A stretch of 64,000 nucleotides of DNA from Candidatus Saganbacteria bacterium (GTDB lineage Bacteria; Margulisbacteria; WOR-1; XYC2-FULL-46-14; XYC2-FULL-37-10): NCBI GenBank assembly GCA_016223245.1, contig JACRPL010000009.1, positions 21,825 through 85,824 of the forward strand, in the 5' to 3' direction. Below, piece after piece: positions 1 through 9,432 of this stretch. Positions within the stretch are counted from its first letter, which is position 1; each line of letters opens with the position of its first letter. A program made the position numbers and the translations under genes. Under the pieces are notes generated by a model, which ran no database searches, had not been told where the DNA came from, and saw only the letters and a program-made list of their open reading frames with translations.

Positions 1-8
1 TGGAAGCT

Positions 9-647
9 ATGAAGATAAACGAGCGTAATGAGTCATATAAATTATTCGCTCAGGTACTGGCGGATAAATATCTTGATACTGCCAGAAACGAATTTAATTC
101 TGAAAACTATGCAGCGGCAGTTGCTGCCTATCAAAAGGTTTTAGATCTGAAGCCAGATTCTTATACTTCTTGGATAGAGCTTGGCAAAAGCTATGAAAAG
201 CTTGGTTTATATGATGAGGCCTATTCTGCGTGGGGCGGGGCGTTAAATGCCAGCCCGGAAGCACAAGAAGTTTATGCTCTTTTAAGAAATACCAGGAGAT
301 TTGCCGGGATTGTCGCCAAGCTAAAGTTAAATAATGAAAAGACAATTCCTCCGCTGGCGGATGATTCGCTCGCCGTTGTTAAGAAGGGAATAACTGACAA
401 AGGGACTAAAATAGAAACAGCCTTAAAATCTCTACTCACTTTGACAAAATCACTTGGGGTGCCGATTATTGAAAAGGGCTGGGATGTAAAAGAGAAAGAT
501 AAAAACTTTTTTGTTAGTTACATTGTTGAAAAGGCTGGCAGGCAGGGGACTGGTACACTTGAGACATTTGAATGGCTGGTTAATAGTAATACAAAGCAAG
601 CCTCGGCTCACAATGAGAATGCTAGACTTCTTATGAATCGATGGTAG
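9..647 (+). CDS. TPR-repeat protein, function unknown
   Basis: 212 residues. Residues about 25-90 read as two tetratricopeptide repeats (pattern Y-x-x-A-V-A-A-Y-Q-K-V-L-x-L-K-P-D, then W-x-x-L-G-K-S-Y-E-K-L-G-x-Y-D-E-A), a helical scaffold for protein contacts. The rest, about 105-212, contains a short alpha/beta segment I do not recognise. The ATG at 9 follows a GGAAG ribosome-binding site, so it may be complete despite lying at the window edge. The TAG stop at 645-647 is followed in the same frame by 27 more open, protein-like codons to a TGA at 729-731, so the product may be a shortened version of a longer ancestor. No signal peptide is visible. Function cannot be stated. Confidence 0.7.
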   Translation: MKINERNESYKLFAQVLADKYLDTARNEFNSENYAAAVAAYQKVLDLKPDSYTSWIELGKSYEKLGLYDEAYSAWGGALNASPEAQEVYALLRNTRRFAGIVAKLKLNNEKTIPPLADDSLAVVKKGITDKGTKIETALKSLLTLTKSLGVPIIEKGWDVKEKDKNFFVSYIVEKAGRQGTGTLETFEWLVNSNTKQASAHNENARLLMNRW

Positions 648-830
648 TGTTTCCGGGAAGATGGAATATCCAATATAGATATTATCACTACTGTCCCAAC
701 GTTGAAGGTGCAAAAACGCGGAAAGGCTTGATAATTAAGGGGTAGAGCAGGATTATAGTTGAAACGGATTTGAACTCAAAAGGCAATAAAGGGCATGCTT
801 TCAGGGGTAAACACCTGGAGGTAATGACAT

Positions 831-1400
831 ATGAATACTGGGCTAACTTTATTCGCTCAAGTTATGGATTTCATTCCGCGGTACGACAATGCGTGAAACG
901 CTATCATGGCAATTACAAGGTAAAAAGTTTTTTCTGTTGGGATCAATATTTAAGTATGGCTTTTGCTCAGTTGACCTATTGGGCAAGCCTTCGGGATATA
1001 GAAACTTGCCTGCGAACAATGAAGCCGAAATTACACCATGTCGGATTGCATGGCGGAATAGCAAGAAACACTTTGGCCAATGCCAACAGCGTTCGCAATT
1101 GGAGAATCTACGCGGACTTTGCCCAGATACTGATCCGGAAAGCGAGAAGGTTATACGCAGACGAAGACTTCGGTGTGGAACTCAAACACGTGGCCTACGC
1201 TCTGGACGCCACGGTGATCGATTTGTGTCTTTCCTTGTTTCCCTGGGCCAAATTTCACAAGACCAAAGCCGCAGTAAAACTGCATACTCTTTTAGATTTA
1301 CGGGGCAGTATACCGACGACAGTTATCATTACCCCGGGCAATATTCACGAAGTAAATATACTCGACGAATTGCGTTTGGAACCGATGGCGATTTACATCG
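831..1400 (+). pseudogene. IS4-family transposase remnant (DUF4372 N-terminus)
   Basis: A typical start lies at ATG 831 behind GGAGG (817-821) and gives the usual N-terminus of DUF4372/DDE IS4-type transposases (LFAQVMDFIPRY). That frame stops at about 888. The protein then continues in another frame with CVKRYHGNYKVKSF, the LTYWASLRDIETCLR block, YADEDFGVELK and LDATVIDLCLSLFPWAKF, which carries the first catalytic Asp. Similarity ends near 1400, where the family would read into the Asp-Arg-Gly-Tyr motif, so the second Asp and the catalytic Glu are gone. It therefore has at least one frameshift and a large 3' deletion, and it joins directly to an unrelated recombinase tail. Inactive mobile-element debris. 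Confidence 0.8.
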
Positions 1401-1417
1401 GCGTATCGGTTATACGG

Positions 1418-1580
1418 ACACGGCGACCAACAAAAAGCTGCTATTACAGACGATATTCAAGCGGATCGAGGTCAACGACAAGAAGATCGCCAAAGTCGAA
1501 CTCGAAAAGCCCTTCGATTACATAGTCAAAACTTCCCTGGGCAAGCACCCTGACAAGAAGTTCGACATTATCCCTTTAAT
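1418..1580 (+). pseudogene. Serine recombinase C-terminal remnant
   Basis: About 50 codons open in the frame of 1418 read like the extreme C-terminus of large serine recombinases: NKKLLLQTIFKRIEV, then a short strand and the KVELEKPFDYIVKT motif (basic helix plus beta strand ending in a P-F/Y pair). The resolvase catalytic domain and recombinase domain are absent. It abuts the broken IS4 transposase upstream. Downstream the frame has no stop of its own and runs into the 3' end of tRNA-Glu, stopping only inside the tRNA at about 1641. This looks like the residue of an element that was integrated beside or into the tRNA gene. The family call is from the motif only. Confidence 0.55.
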
Positions 1581-1652
1581 TAGCCCTAACGGGGATCGAA
1601 CCCGTATCCCGACCTTGAGAGGGTCGTGTCCTAGCCATTAGACTATAGGGCC
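1581..1652 (-). tRNA. tRNA-Glu (anticodon CUC)
   Basis: The minus strand folds as a full cloverleaf. The 7-bp acceptor is GGCCCTA with TAGGGCT, including one G-U pair. The D-stem is GTCT/GGAC, the anticodon stem CGACC/GGTCG with loop CTCTCAA giving anticodon CTC, and the T-arm ACGGG/CCCGT with loop TTCGATC. The discriminator base is A and no CCA is encoded. Its 3' end is where the recombinase remnant stops being recognisable, the usual geometry for an integration site. Confidence 0.93.
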
Positions 1653-1988
1653 TTATCTAAACTCTTGTTGCTCGAAGAGCTGTTGGCGGATGAAAATGGA
1701 CTTAACGGTCGCTTCAAGGCTTATTGAAATAATAAATACGACTATAAGCCCGACCAAAAGCCACCATCCGAGGTTGTGATGCCGGATCCATTTTATTGAT
1801 ATGTAAATCGTAATTATAGACATTATGATCGTAAGCGCCGCTCCAGTTATTATAAGCAAGGTCGTAATAAGCATCGGTAGGACAGTGCGTAAGAATATAA
1901 CCAAAAAGTAACAAACATTTGCCCAGACCATGAGCATCAGCAATAAATTAAACACCGCAAAATGCTGTTCTTCAATATCGAATTTCAT
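1653..1988 (-). CDS. Small membrane protein, unknown
   Basis: About 111 residues with four hydrophobic stretches (near residues 10-32, 34-56, 55-70 and 73-95) and few charges except at the ends, so an integral membrane protein of unknown function. An upstream in-frame ATG at 2000 exists. The ATG at 1988 is preferred because GGGAG sits seven bases before it and a TATAAT box (2011-2016, minus strand) would place the transcript start near 2004. The gene ends one base from the tRNA-Glu 5' end, which is transcribed in the same direction downstream. I recognise no family. Confidence 0.65.
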   Translation of the reverse strand: MKFDIEEQHFAVFNLLLMLMVWANVCYFLVIFLRTVLPMLITTLLIITGAALTIIMSIITIYISIKWIRHHNLGWWLLVGLIVVFIISISLEATVKSIFIRQQLFEQQEFR

Positions 1989-2010
1989 TTTTACTCCCAT
2001 ATTTTTATTT

Positions 2011-2016
2011 ATTATA
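2011..2016 (-). promoter_or_regulatory. -10 box for the small membrane protein gene
   Basis: TATAAT on the minus strand, 22 bases before the chosen ATG at 1988. No convincing -35 box is visible. Confidence 0.5.
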
Positions 2017-2034
2017 CCATTAAATTAATATCGC

Positions 2035-2062
2035 TCGACATTAATAATATTTATTTTATAAT
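2035..2062 (+). promoter_or_regulatory. Promoter TCGACA-N16-TATAAT
   Basis: TCGACA (2035-2040) and TATAAT (2057-2062) are separated by 16 bases and read toward the secreted-protein gene at 2108, giving a leader of about 40 bases with GGAGG before the ATG. Confidence 0.6.
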
Positions 2063-2107
2063 AGCAGCTATGGGAGCGGCAGTGATAAATTTATCGGAGG
2101 TGCGTTA

Positions 2108-2514
2108 ATGTTCAATTGGAAAATATTGATTTTGGTATTGTTGCTCTCTTTCTTTTCTATGGCCGCTCTTTACGCAGAAGAACTTTCGAACACAAAGATC
2201 GGGTTTTATAAATCAAAAATAGCCAAAGTTGAAAGCAATATAAAGCAATTAAAGGCGAAGTTGTCGAAAACAAAGGGAAAGAGCAAGGCTAAAATAAGCA
2301 AATTGTTGTCAGCGCCGGCCATGATAGGGCAAGCCTTGATCTTGCGAGTTATTCAAACAGGGTCCGCGGCATACTCGGCCTTGCGGACACTATTGAAAAA
2401 GGCACAGCTATAGGCGTTGGCGTTGAATTTGGGCGCAAATTTGGCGATCTCATAGGCAAATTCGGCTTTAGTACTAGCCTTGGTTTGACATTGAACGCGG
2501 AATACAAATTTTGA
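2108..2514 (+). pseudogene. Secreted/outer-membrane small protein, frameshifted
   Basis: The ATG at 2108 follows GGAGG and opens a clear signal peptide (WKILILVLLLSFFSMAALYA, cleavage near residue 22), then a Lys-rich segment. This frame stops at 2413. From about 2325 a second frame, with no stop until TGA 2512-2514, gives a convincing continuation: ASYSNRVRGILGLAD, then alternating polar/apolar strands ending GLTLNAEYKF. A final aromatic-x-Phe strand is the classic signature of proteins inserted by BamA. A one-base change around 2325-2335 would restore a single ~135-residue product. Either a real pseudogene or an assembly error; the promoter and ribosome site are intact. Confidence 0.6.
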
Positions 2515-2563
2515 AATAGGTTTTCATATTTTATTGATTATAGCATAAAAGGAAAATTTCTGT

Positions 2564-2569
2564 TATAAT
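2564..2569 (+). promoter_or_regulatory. Extended -10 box close to the wecA start
   Basis: TGT-TATAAT (extended -10 at 2561-2569) has no good -35 partner. It predicts a transcript start near 2576, only about five bases before the ATG at 2581, so the message would be almost leaderless. Confidence 0.55.
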
Positions 2570-2580
2570 GTATTCCCGTA

Positions 2581-3537
2581 ATGATCTTATATCTTACGAC
2601 CTTCTTTATAGCGTTTTTTGCAACCATTTTGTTGACCCCAATGGTCATCGATTTTGCCTCAAAAAAAGGTTTTGTCGACCGGCCCAATGAAAGGAAGATA
2701 CATACAAGCCCGGTCCCTAGGCTCGGAGGGATCGCGATCTATATAGGTTTTTTGCTTTCGATAGTTGCGGCGCTTGTGCTATTGGAGCATTTCGAGATAC
2801 AGATCAATATACAGCCGATCTTCGGCTTGCTTATTTCTTCAACTATCATATTTTTAATGGGGCTTTTCGATGATATTTACAATTTAAGGTCAAGCGCAAA
2901 ATTTATTTGGCAGGTCATAGCCGCATCGCTCATGGTACTTTTTGGCGTTGAGATCAACTTTATATCGAATCCATTCAACGGCATTATCCTATTTTCCGCT
3001 TTTATTTCGATCCCGTTGACTTTGCTTTGGATCACCGGCGTCACAAACGCCATCAATTTGATCGATGGGCTTGACGGCTTGGCGGCCGGCGTTACGGCCA
3101 TTTCAGCAGGAACTCTTTTCATTGTAGCCCTCCGCACACACGAGATCGGCGCCGCATTGATCCTCCTTTCCCTCGCAGGTGTTTGCCTTGGGTTCTTAAA
3201 ATTCAATTTTTTCCCTGCAAGGATATTCCTTGGTGATTCGGGAAGCTATCTTTTAGGGTTTATTATTGCAAGCGCCGCGATAATCGGCGTATTTAAGACT
3301 ACACTTGTCGTAGCATTGATCATCCCTTTGCTCATTTTGGGCGTACCGATCTTTGATATGATGTTCGCTATAGGAAGAAGATTGAGTTCCGGGGCGAACC
3401 CTTTTAAGGCCGATAACAAGCACATACACCACATGCTTTTGAGGGCGGGGTTCACCCAAAGAGAAGCGGTGCTTTCAATTTATGTCGCGTGTTTTCTGTT
3501 GAGCATTTTTGCGATCTTAATGGCTTTGCAAAGATAA
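2581..3537 (+). CDS. wecA: Undecaprenyl-phosphate GlcNAc-1-phosphate transferase
   Basis: 318-residue polytopic membrane enzyme of the GT4/MraY-like family (WecA/TagO branch), which transfers a GlcNAc-1-phosphate unit from UDP-GlcNAc to undecaprenyl phosphate on the cytoplasmic face. Visible motifs in order: VPRLGGIAIYIG (45-56), the Asp-Asp pair at 97-98, NLIDGLDG (159-166), FLGDSGS (217-223) and the C-terminal HIHH loop (281-284), which separates this branch from MraY. Roughly eleven hydrophobic segments are present and the length is normal. It is followed by wecB and murA on the same strand, consistent with making UDP-sugar-derived surface polymers and peptidoglycan. Whether the acceptor product is an O-antigen-like or other polymer is not shown here. 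Confidence 0.88.
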   Translation: MILYLTTFFIAFFATILLTPMVIDFASKKGFVDRPNERKIHTSPVPRLGGIAIYIGFLLSIVAALVLLEHFEIQINIQPIFGLLISSTIIFLMGLFDDIYNLRSSAKFIWQVIAASLMVLFGVEINFISNPFNGIILFSAFISIPLTLLWITGVTNAINLIDGLDGLAAGVTAISAGTLFIVALRTHEIGAALILLSLAGVCLGFLKFNFFPARIFLGDSGSYLLGFIIASAAIIGVFKTTLVVALIIPLLILGVPIFDMMFAIGRRLSSGANPFKADNKHIHHMLLRAGFTQREAVLSIYVACFLLSIFAILMALQR

Positions 3538-3571
3538 GCCCCTCGACAAAGCTCGGGGCTAGGAGATAATA

Positions 3572-4729
3572 ATGGCGCAGGAAAAAAGGATCATGTTCGT
3601 TTTCGGGACAAGGCCGGAAGCGATTAAGATGGCCCCTCTCATCCTTGAGATTAGAAAACACAAGGATATTTTGTCGCCGATAATCGTTTCGACGGGACAG
3701 CATAGGGAGATGCTCGCACAGGTACTCCGGATATTCAATATCAATCCTGACTATGACCTAAGCATTATGCAGGATGCCCAAACTTTATCGCAAATAGTTT
3801 CAAAGACGGTCGTGGGCCTTGAAAATATAATTTTGCGCGAAAAACCAGATATGCTTTTGGTCCAGGGCGATACTAGTACCGCATTTGCGGCCGGGCTTTG
3901 CGCTTTTTACAACAAAGTCCCTGTTTGCCATGTCGAGGCGGGCCTTAGGACGGGCGACAAGACAAGACCTTATCCGGAAGAAGCGAACCGCAGGCTTATT
4001 TCGGTCGTTGCGGACCTCCACTTCGCTCCTACGGCAACATCCGTCACGCATTTGCTCTCCGAGGGGATACCAAGACAAACAGTCTATTGCACGGGAAATA
4101 CCGTGATCGACGCTTTGCTTGCGGTAGCTAAAAGAAAATACGATATCGGCAAATTGGGGCTGAACCTTGGACCCGACAAGAAAACAATCTTGGTCACGGC
4201 GCATAGGAGAGAATCGTTCGGTCATCCGATGCGCGGGATATTCCAAGCGATACGAAGGCTTGCGGAAAAATATGAAAATGAGATAAATGTGGTCCTTCCT
4301 GTCCATAAAAATCCGGCGGTCAATATTGCCGCTAGAGAAATATTGAACGGCGTCAAAAATATCAAGCTTATCGAATCCTTGGATTATGAGCCGTTCGTGC
4401 ATCTTATGAAAGGATCGTATTTTATACTGACCGATTCCGGCGGCGTCCAGGAAGAAGCTCCATCGCTTGGGAAGCCGGTCCTTGTATTGCGCGAAAAAAC
4501 AGAACGCCCAGAGGCGATCGAAGCGGGAACCGTAAAACTGATAGGCGTTTCTGAAGGAGCTGTTTTCGAAGAATCCGAAAAGCTTTTATGCGACAAGGCG
4601 GTTTACAAAAGCATGCAAAAATCGGTCAACCCTTACGGGGATGGGCATGCATCGGAGCGCACTCTTTCGGCTATTCTGCATTATTTCGGTTTTATCGATG
4701 AAAGATTAGGGGAGTTCAAATCAGCATGA
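3572..4729 (+). CDS. wecB: UDP-N-acetylglucosamine 2-epimerase
   Basis: 385 residues, the full family length, non-hydrolysing type. It interconverts UDP-GlcNAc and UDP-ManNAc in the cytoplasm. Recognisable positions are FGTRPEAIKM at the N-terminus, QGDTSTAFAAGL (98-109), HVEAGLRT (120-127), AHRRES (210-215), DSGGVQEEA (288-296) and the TERPE segment (310-314), which bind the nucleotide sugar. AGGAG eight bases before the ATG is a good ribosome site. The stop codon overlaps the murA start (ATGA), so both are probably translated from one message with wecA. It likely supplies ManNAc units to the polymer initiated by the upstream transferase. Confidence 0.93.
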   Translation: MAQEKRIMFVFGTRPEAIKMAPLILEIRKHKDILSPIIVSTGQHREMLAQVLRIFNINPDYDLSIMQDAQTLSQIVSKTVVGLENIILREKPDMLLVQGDTSTAFAAGLCAFYNKVPVCHVEAGLRTGDKTRPYPEEANRRLISVVADLHFAPTATSVTHLLSEGIPRQTVYCTGNTVIDALLAVAKRKYDIGKLGLNLGPDKKTILVTAHRRESFGHPMRGIFQAIRRLAEKYENEINVVLPVHKNPAVNIAAREILNGVKNIKLIESLDYEPFVHLMKGSYFILTDSGGVQEEAPSLGKPVLVLREKTERPEAIEAGTVKLIGVSEGAVFEESEKLLCDKAVYKSMQKSVNPYGDGHASERTLSAILHYFGFIDERLGEFKSA

Positions 4730-6012
4730 GAAGGATACTTGTACGCGGCGGGAATAAATTAAACGGAGAAGTCGCGGTATCAGGTTCTAAAAATTCCGCC
4801 TTGCCCATCCTTGCCGCAGCGATCTTGACGAACGGCGAAAGCAAAATCAACCGCGTCCCGAACCTATTAGATATCCAGACAATGATCAGGGTATTAAGAT
4901 CTCTTGGAATAAGGGCCGAATATTCCCACCCGAATATTGTCCGCACATGGGTCAACCATAACATTAAACATGTAGCGCCCTATGAGCTTGTTACCAAAAT
5001 GAGGGCTTCATTTTTTATTATCGGTTCGCTTCTAGCAAAAACAGGTTTTGCAAAAATACCCCTGCCCGGCGGCTGCGCCATAGGCTCTCGCCCCGTTGAC
5101 ATCCATTTGAAAGGATTAAAAGCTCTTGGGGCCAAGATCGCCATGGAGCATGGTTTTGTAATAGTTTCCGCAAATAAGCTGAAAGGAGACAAGATATATC
5201 TTGATTTTCCCTCCGTCGGCGCTACAGAAACAATTATGATGGCGGCGTCCCTTGCTAACGGTGAAACTATTATTGAAAATGCCGCGCGCGAACCCGAGAT
5301 CGTCGATCTGGCGGATTTTCTGAACAAAGCCGGAGCGCAAATAATGGGCGCCGGAACGGAGGAAATAAAGATCATCGGGGTAAGGTCCCTTAATGCAGTT
5401 GGGCATGACGTTATCCCCGATAGGATAGAAGCCGGGACATTGATAATTGCCGCAGCAGCGACAAAAGGGAATATTTTATTAAAAGGCATAAACGCCGCGC
5501 ATCTTGATTCGGCGATCATCAAGCTTAAACAAGCAGGGATCGATATAAAAGAAGAAGGTAATTCCGTTCGGGTAACTGTTCCTGACGGGATACATCCTAC
5601 GGATATAAAAACTCTCCCATATCCCGGATTTCCAACGGATCTTCAAGCGCAAATGTCTGCATTGCTTTGCAGATCCACCGGCACTTCGGTCGTAACGGAA
5701 ACAGTTTTTGAGAACAGGTTCATGCATGCGCAGGAATTGAACAGGATGGGCGCCAATATAAGGCTTGAAGGCCAGAGCGCTATAATTACGGGCGTACCAA
5801 AACTTTCAGGAGCTCCGGTCAAGAGCAGGGACCTGCGGGCGGGAGCGGCTTTGATAATAGCAGGACTTTCGGCGGATGGCGAAACTTTGATCGACGACCT
5901 TGAAAGATTTATCATAAGAGGTTATGAGGGGCTTGACATCAAGTTGAGGAAGCTTGGAGCGGACATAAGGGAATTAAAGAACATTTCGGAGTACGATGAA
6001 GATATATCTTAA
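4726..6012 (+). CDS. murA: UDP-GlcNAc 1-carboxyvinyltransferase (MurA)
   Basis: 428 residues. Catalyses the first committed step of peptidoglycan synthesis by adding enolpyruvate from PEP to UDP-GlcNAc. The N-terminal SGSKNSALPILAA block holds the conserved Lys-Asn pair, and the catalytic loop LPGGCAIGSRPVD places the active-site Cys at residue 117. That residue is Asp in fosfomycin-resistant homologues, so this enzyme should keep the usual Cys chemistry. Two inverted alpha/beta domains of near equal length are evident from the repeated pattern. The start overlaps the wecB stop by four bases, and the 3' end overlaps ybeY by 17 bases, so this is a tightly packed operon. Confidence 0.94.
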   Translation: MRRILVRGGNKLNGEVAVSGSKNSALPILAAAILTNGESKINRVPNLLDIQTMIRVLRSLGIRAEYSHPNIVRTWVNHNIKHVAPYELVTKMRASFFIIGSLLAKTGFAKIPLPGGCAIGSRPVDIHLKGLKALGAKIAMEHGFVIVSANKLKGDKIYLDFPSVGATETIMMAASLANGETIIENAAREPEIVDLADFLNKAGAQIMGAGTEEIKIIGVRSLNAVGHDVIPDRIEAGTLIIAAAATKGNILLKGINAAHLDSAIIKLKQAGIDIKEEGNSVRVTVPDGIHPTDIKTLPYPGFPTDLQAQMSALLCRSTGTSVVTETVFENRFMHAQELNRMGANIRLEGQSAIITGVPKLSGAPVKSRDLRAGAALIIAGLSADGETLIDDLERFIIRGYEGLDIKLRKLGADIRELKNISEYDEDIS

Positions 6013-6433
6013 TTACAGGGAAGGGAAGGATCAAGAGGGACAAGAGGGATTAGTAAGGATTGGCAGGGTTATTAAGAGAAAAGTTAAACAATTATTCTCT
6101 AAACCACGGAACCGCGAGCCGTGCCTGCCGGCAGGCAGGGTTTACTCGCAGGTTCCGCAAGGAGAATTAAGCATCACTTTTTGCGATGATAAATATATGA
6201 AAAAAATAAATAATAGGTACAGGCATAAAAATGAATCGACCGATGTATTATCTTTCGAGTTCGGAGATGATAAAAAAATCGTTGGTGATATTTATATATC
6301 GATCCCGGATGCTTTAAGACAGGCGAAAGAGTATAATGTCCCAATAGAAAATGAATTGATAAGGCTTGCTATGCATGGCGCTTTGCACGTTTTAGGTTAT
6401 ACTCATAAGGAAATGGGAATATATGGTAATTGA
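5996..6433 (+). CDS. ybeY: Endoribonuclease YbeY with in-frame palindromic insert
   Basis: 145 residues. YbeY is a zinc-dependent RNase used in 16S rRNA 3' maturation and ribosome quality control. The signature HGALHVLGYTH provides the three zinc-binding His residues (H-x3-H-x5-H), and DVLSFEF is the usual strand before it. Residues about 37-53 are encoded by a 49-bp GC-rich palindrome (6108-6156) also found between genes elsewhere in the window. It lies between the N-terminal helix and the ELSITFCDD strand, probably a surface loop. The C-terminus ends eight residues after the last His, shorter than usual, because the next gene starts inside it. Probably functional, but both the insert and the short tail are odd. 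Confidence 0.85.
   Translation: MKIYLNYREGKDQEGQEGLVRIGRVIKRKVKQLFSKPRNREPCLPAGRVYSQVPQGELSITFCDDKYMKKINNRYRHKNESTDVLSFEFGDDKKIVGDIYISIPDALRQAKEYNVPIENELIRLAMHGALHVLGYTHKEMGIYGN
6108..6156. repeat. Family A palindromic element, copy 1 (inside ybeY)
   Basis: Imperfect 49-bp palindrome with ends GGAACC/GGTTCC, inner arms GCGAG/CTCGC and a perfect 16-bp core TGCCTGCCGGCAGGCA. Same sequence as the copy between atpE and atpF. It is translated in frame here. Confidence 0.9.
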
Positions 6434-7706
6434 AATATTAATGTTTTTTGTTTGTGTCCTGGCGTCGGCTTTCTTTTCGGCGACTGAAACTGCTTTCATT
6501 TCGCTCCCCCGGATCAAGTTCTCGCAGTTTGTCGAAAGAAATCTACCGGCAGCAAAGCTCGCCCAAAAGTTAAAAAACGAACCAAGCAAGCTGATATCCA
6601 TAATCCTTGTTGGAAATAATATTGTAAATACCGGGGCAACGGTCCTTGGAGCAGATATTGTGATCAGGCTCTTTGAGGACGCGGGCGCAAAAAATGTTGG
6701 GCTGGTGTTGGGGGCTGCAACGGCGATACTAACTTTGATCCTTTTGATGTTCTGCGATGTTGTCCCTAAAACAGTTGCGATCCGCAGGGCGGAAACCCTT
6801 GTGCTCGTATTTTCATGGCCGATATATATTATTTCTATCATATTAACCCCTCTCGAAATAATCCTTAAATGGATAGCCTTTCCTTTTGTGCGTATTTTGG
6901 GCGGCAAAATGCCCGAGTATGGGGCATTTATAACCGAAGAGGACCTTAGGTTTATGATATCCGCTTCCGAAAAAGAAGGAGTCATCGAGCGGGAAGAGCG
7001 CGAAATGATCTCGTCGATCTTTGAATTCGGAGAGACAAGCGTCAAAGAGGTGATGACCCCAAGACCCGATATCGCGGCTGTCGAAGATTCGGTCCCGATA
7101 GAGGATGTTTTCAAAAAAATAAAAGAAACGGGCCACTCCAGGATCCCGGTCTACGAAAATAATATTGATAACATCGTTGGTGTTATATATTCAAAAGACC
7201 TGCTCGAGATATCGAGAGACCAATCCTTGCGCGATTTTATGAGGTCCGTTATTTTTATTCCCGAAGGCAAGATGATACATGAACTGCTCCATCAGATGCA
7301 GGCCAATAGGACGCATATCGCTGTTGTTGTCGACGAGTACGGGGTTACATCGGGGATCGTTACAATGGAAGACTTGATCGAGGAGATCGTCGGCGAGATA
7401 CACGACGAGTTCGAAAGGGCCGAAAAGAACCTTGAAAAGATCTCCGAAAACACTTATCTTATCGACGGTAAAATGCTGATCGAGGACGTCAACTCGGAAC
7501 TTTCGATCGATATTCCTGTTTCGGAAAAGTACGACAGGATCGCCGGTTTTGTTTTTGAAACATTGGATAAGATGCCATCGGTCGGAGATGTGATAAAATA
7601 TGACGACGTCGAGATAAGCGTTGAAAAAGTTTTGCGCCGCAGGATAACGCGGCTCAAAATTATCAAGCTTGAAAAAAATCTGGACGAAAATGCGGTGGGA
7701 GGATGA
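6423..7706 (+). CDS. CNNM/CorC-type membrane protein with CBS pair
   Basis: 427 residues. Order of domains: N-terminal DUF21/CNNM transmembrane domain (residues 1-~185, with SATETAFISLPRIKFSQ typical of its first helices), two CBS motifs (~200-320, including the VMTPRPDIAAV and DEYGVTSGIVTMEDLIEEIVGEI blocks), and a CorC_HlyC domain (~335-420). Family members act in Mg2+ homeostasis or export and are often mislabelled haemolysins. The gene overlaps the ybeY end, the same neighbour pair (ybeY - CNNM/CorC) found in many bacteria. No catalytic activity is expected. Transported ion cannot be read from sequence. Confidence 0.87.
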   Translation: MVIEILMFFVCVLASAFFSATETAFISLPRIKFSQFVERNLPAAKLAQKLKNEPSKLISIILVGNNIVNTGATVLGADIVIRLFEDAGAKNVGLVLGAATAILTLILLMFCDVVPKTVAIRRAETLVLVFSWPIYIISIILTPLEIILKWIAFPFVRILGGKMPEYGAFITEEDLRFMISASEKEGVIEREEREMISSIFEFGETSVKEVMTPRPDIAAVEDSVPIEDVFKKIKETGHSRIPVYENNIDNIVGVIYSKDLLEISRDQSLRDFMRSVIFIPEGKMIHELLHQMQANRTHIAVVVDEYGVTSGIVTMEDLIEEIVGEIHDEFERAEKNLEKISENTYLIDGKMLIEDVNSELSIDIPVSEKYDRIAGFVFETLDKMPSVGDVIKYDDVEISVEKVLRRRITRLKIIKLEKNLDENAVGG

Positions 7707-9350
<1,644 letters not shown>

Positions 9351-9360
9351 TATTCTGCAC

Positions 9361-9388
9361 TTGACATCGCGTCTATATAGCTTATAAT
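9361..9388 (+). promoter_or_regulatory. Promoter TTGACA-N16-TATAAT for the nucleotidyltransferase/XRE pair
   Basis: TTGACA at 9361-9366 and TATAAT at 9383-9388, 16 bases apart: a near-consensus sigma-70 promoter just after the pyrG stop. Its -10 box lies inside the palindrome at 9377-9415. Confidence 0.8.
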
Positions 9389-9415
9389 CTATATTAATTA
9401 TAGGTTAAAAGCTAT
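9377..9415. promoter_or_regulatory. Palindromic operator over the -10 box
   Basis: Left arm ATAGCTTATAATCTATA (9377-9393), five-base spacer, right arm 9399-9415. The arms match as inverted repeats at 15 of 17 positions. The site covers the -10 box and predicted start of transcription, as expected for autorepression by the XRE protein encoded downstream. Confidence 0.7.
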
Positions 9416-9432
9416 AAGCAAAGGAAGGCATA

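Noticed and set aside
4980..5522. 180-codon minus-strand frame inside murA
   Set aside because: It mirrors a conserved gene, has no ribosome site, and its composition is that of a reversed coding strand.
6392..7114. 240-codon minus-strand frame opposite the CNNM/CorC gene
   Set aside because: Fully antisense to a recognised protein; residues are a typical Ser/Ile-rich shadow.
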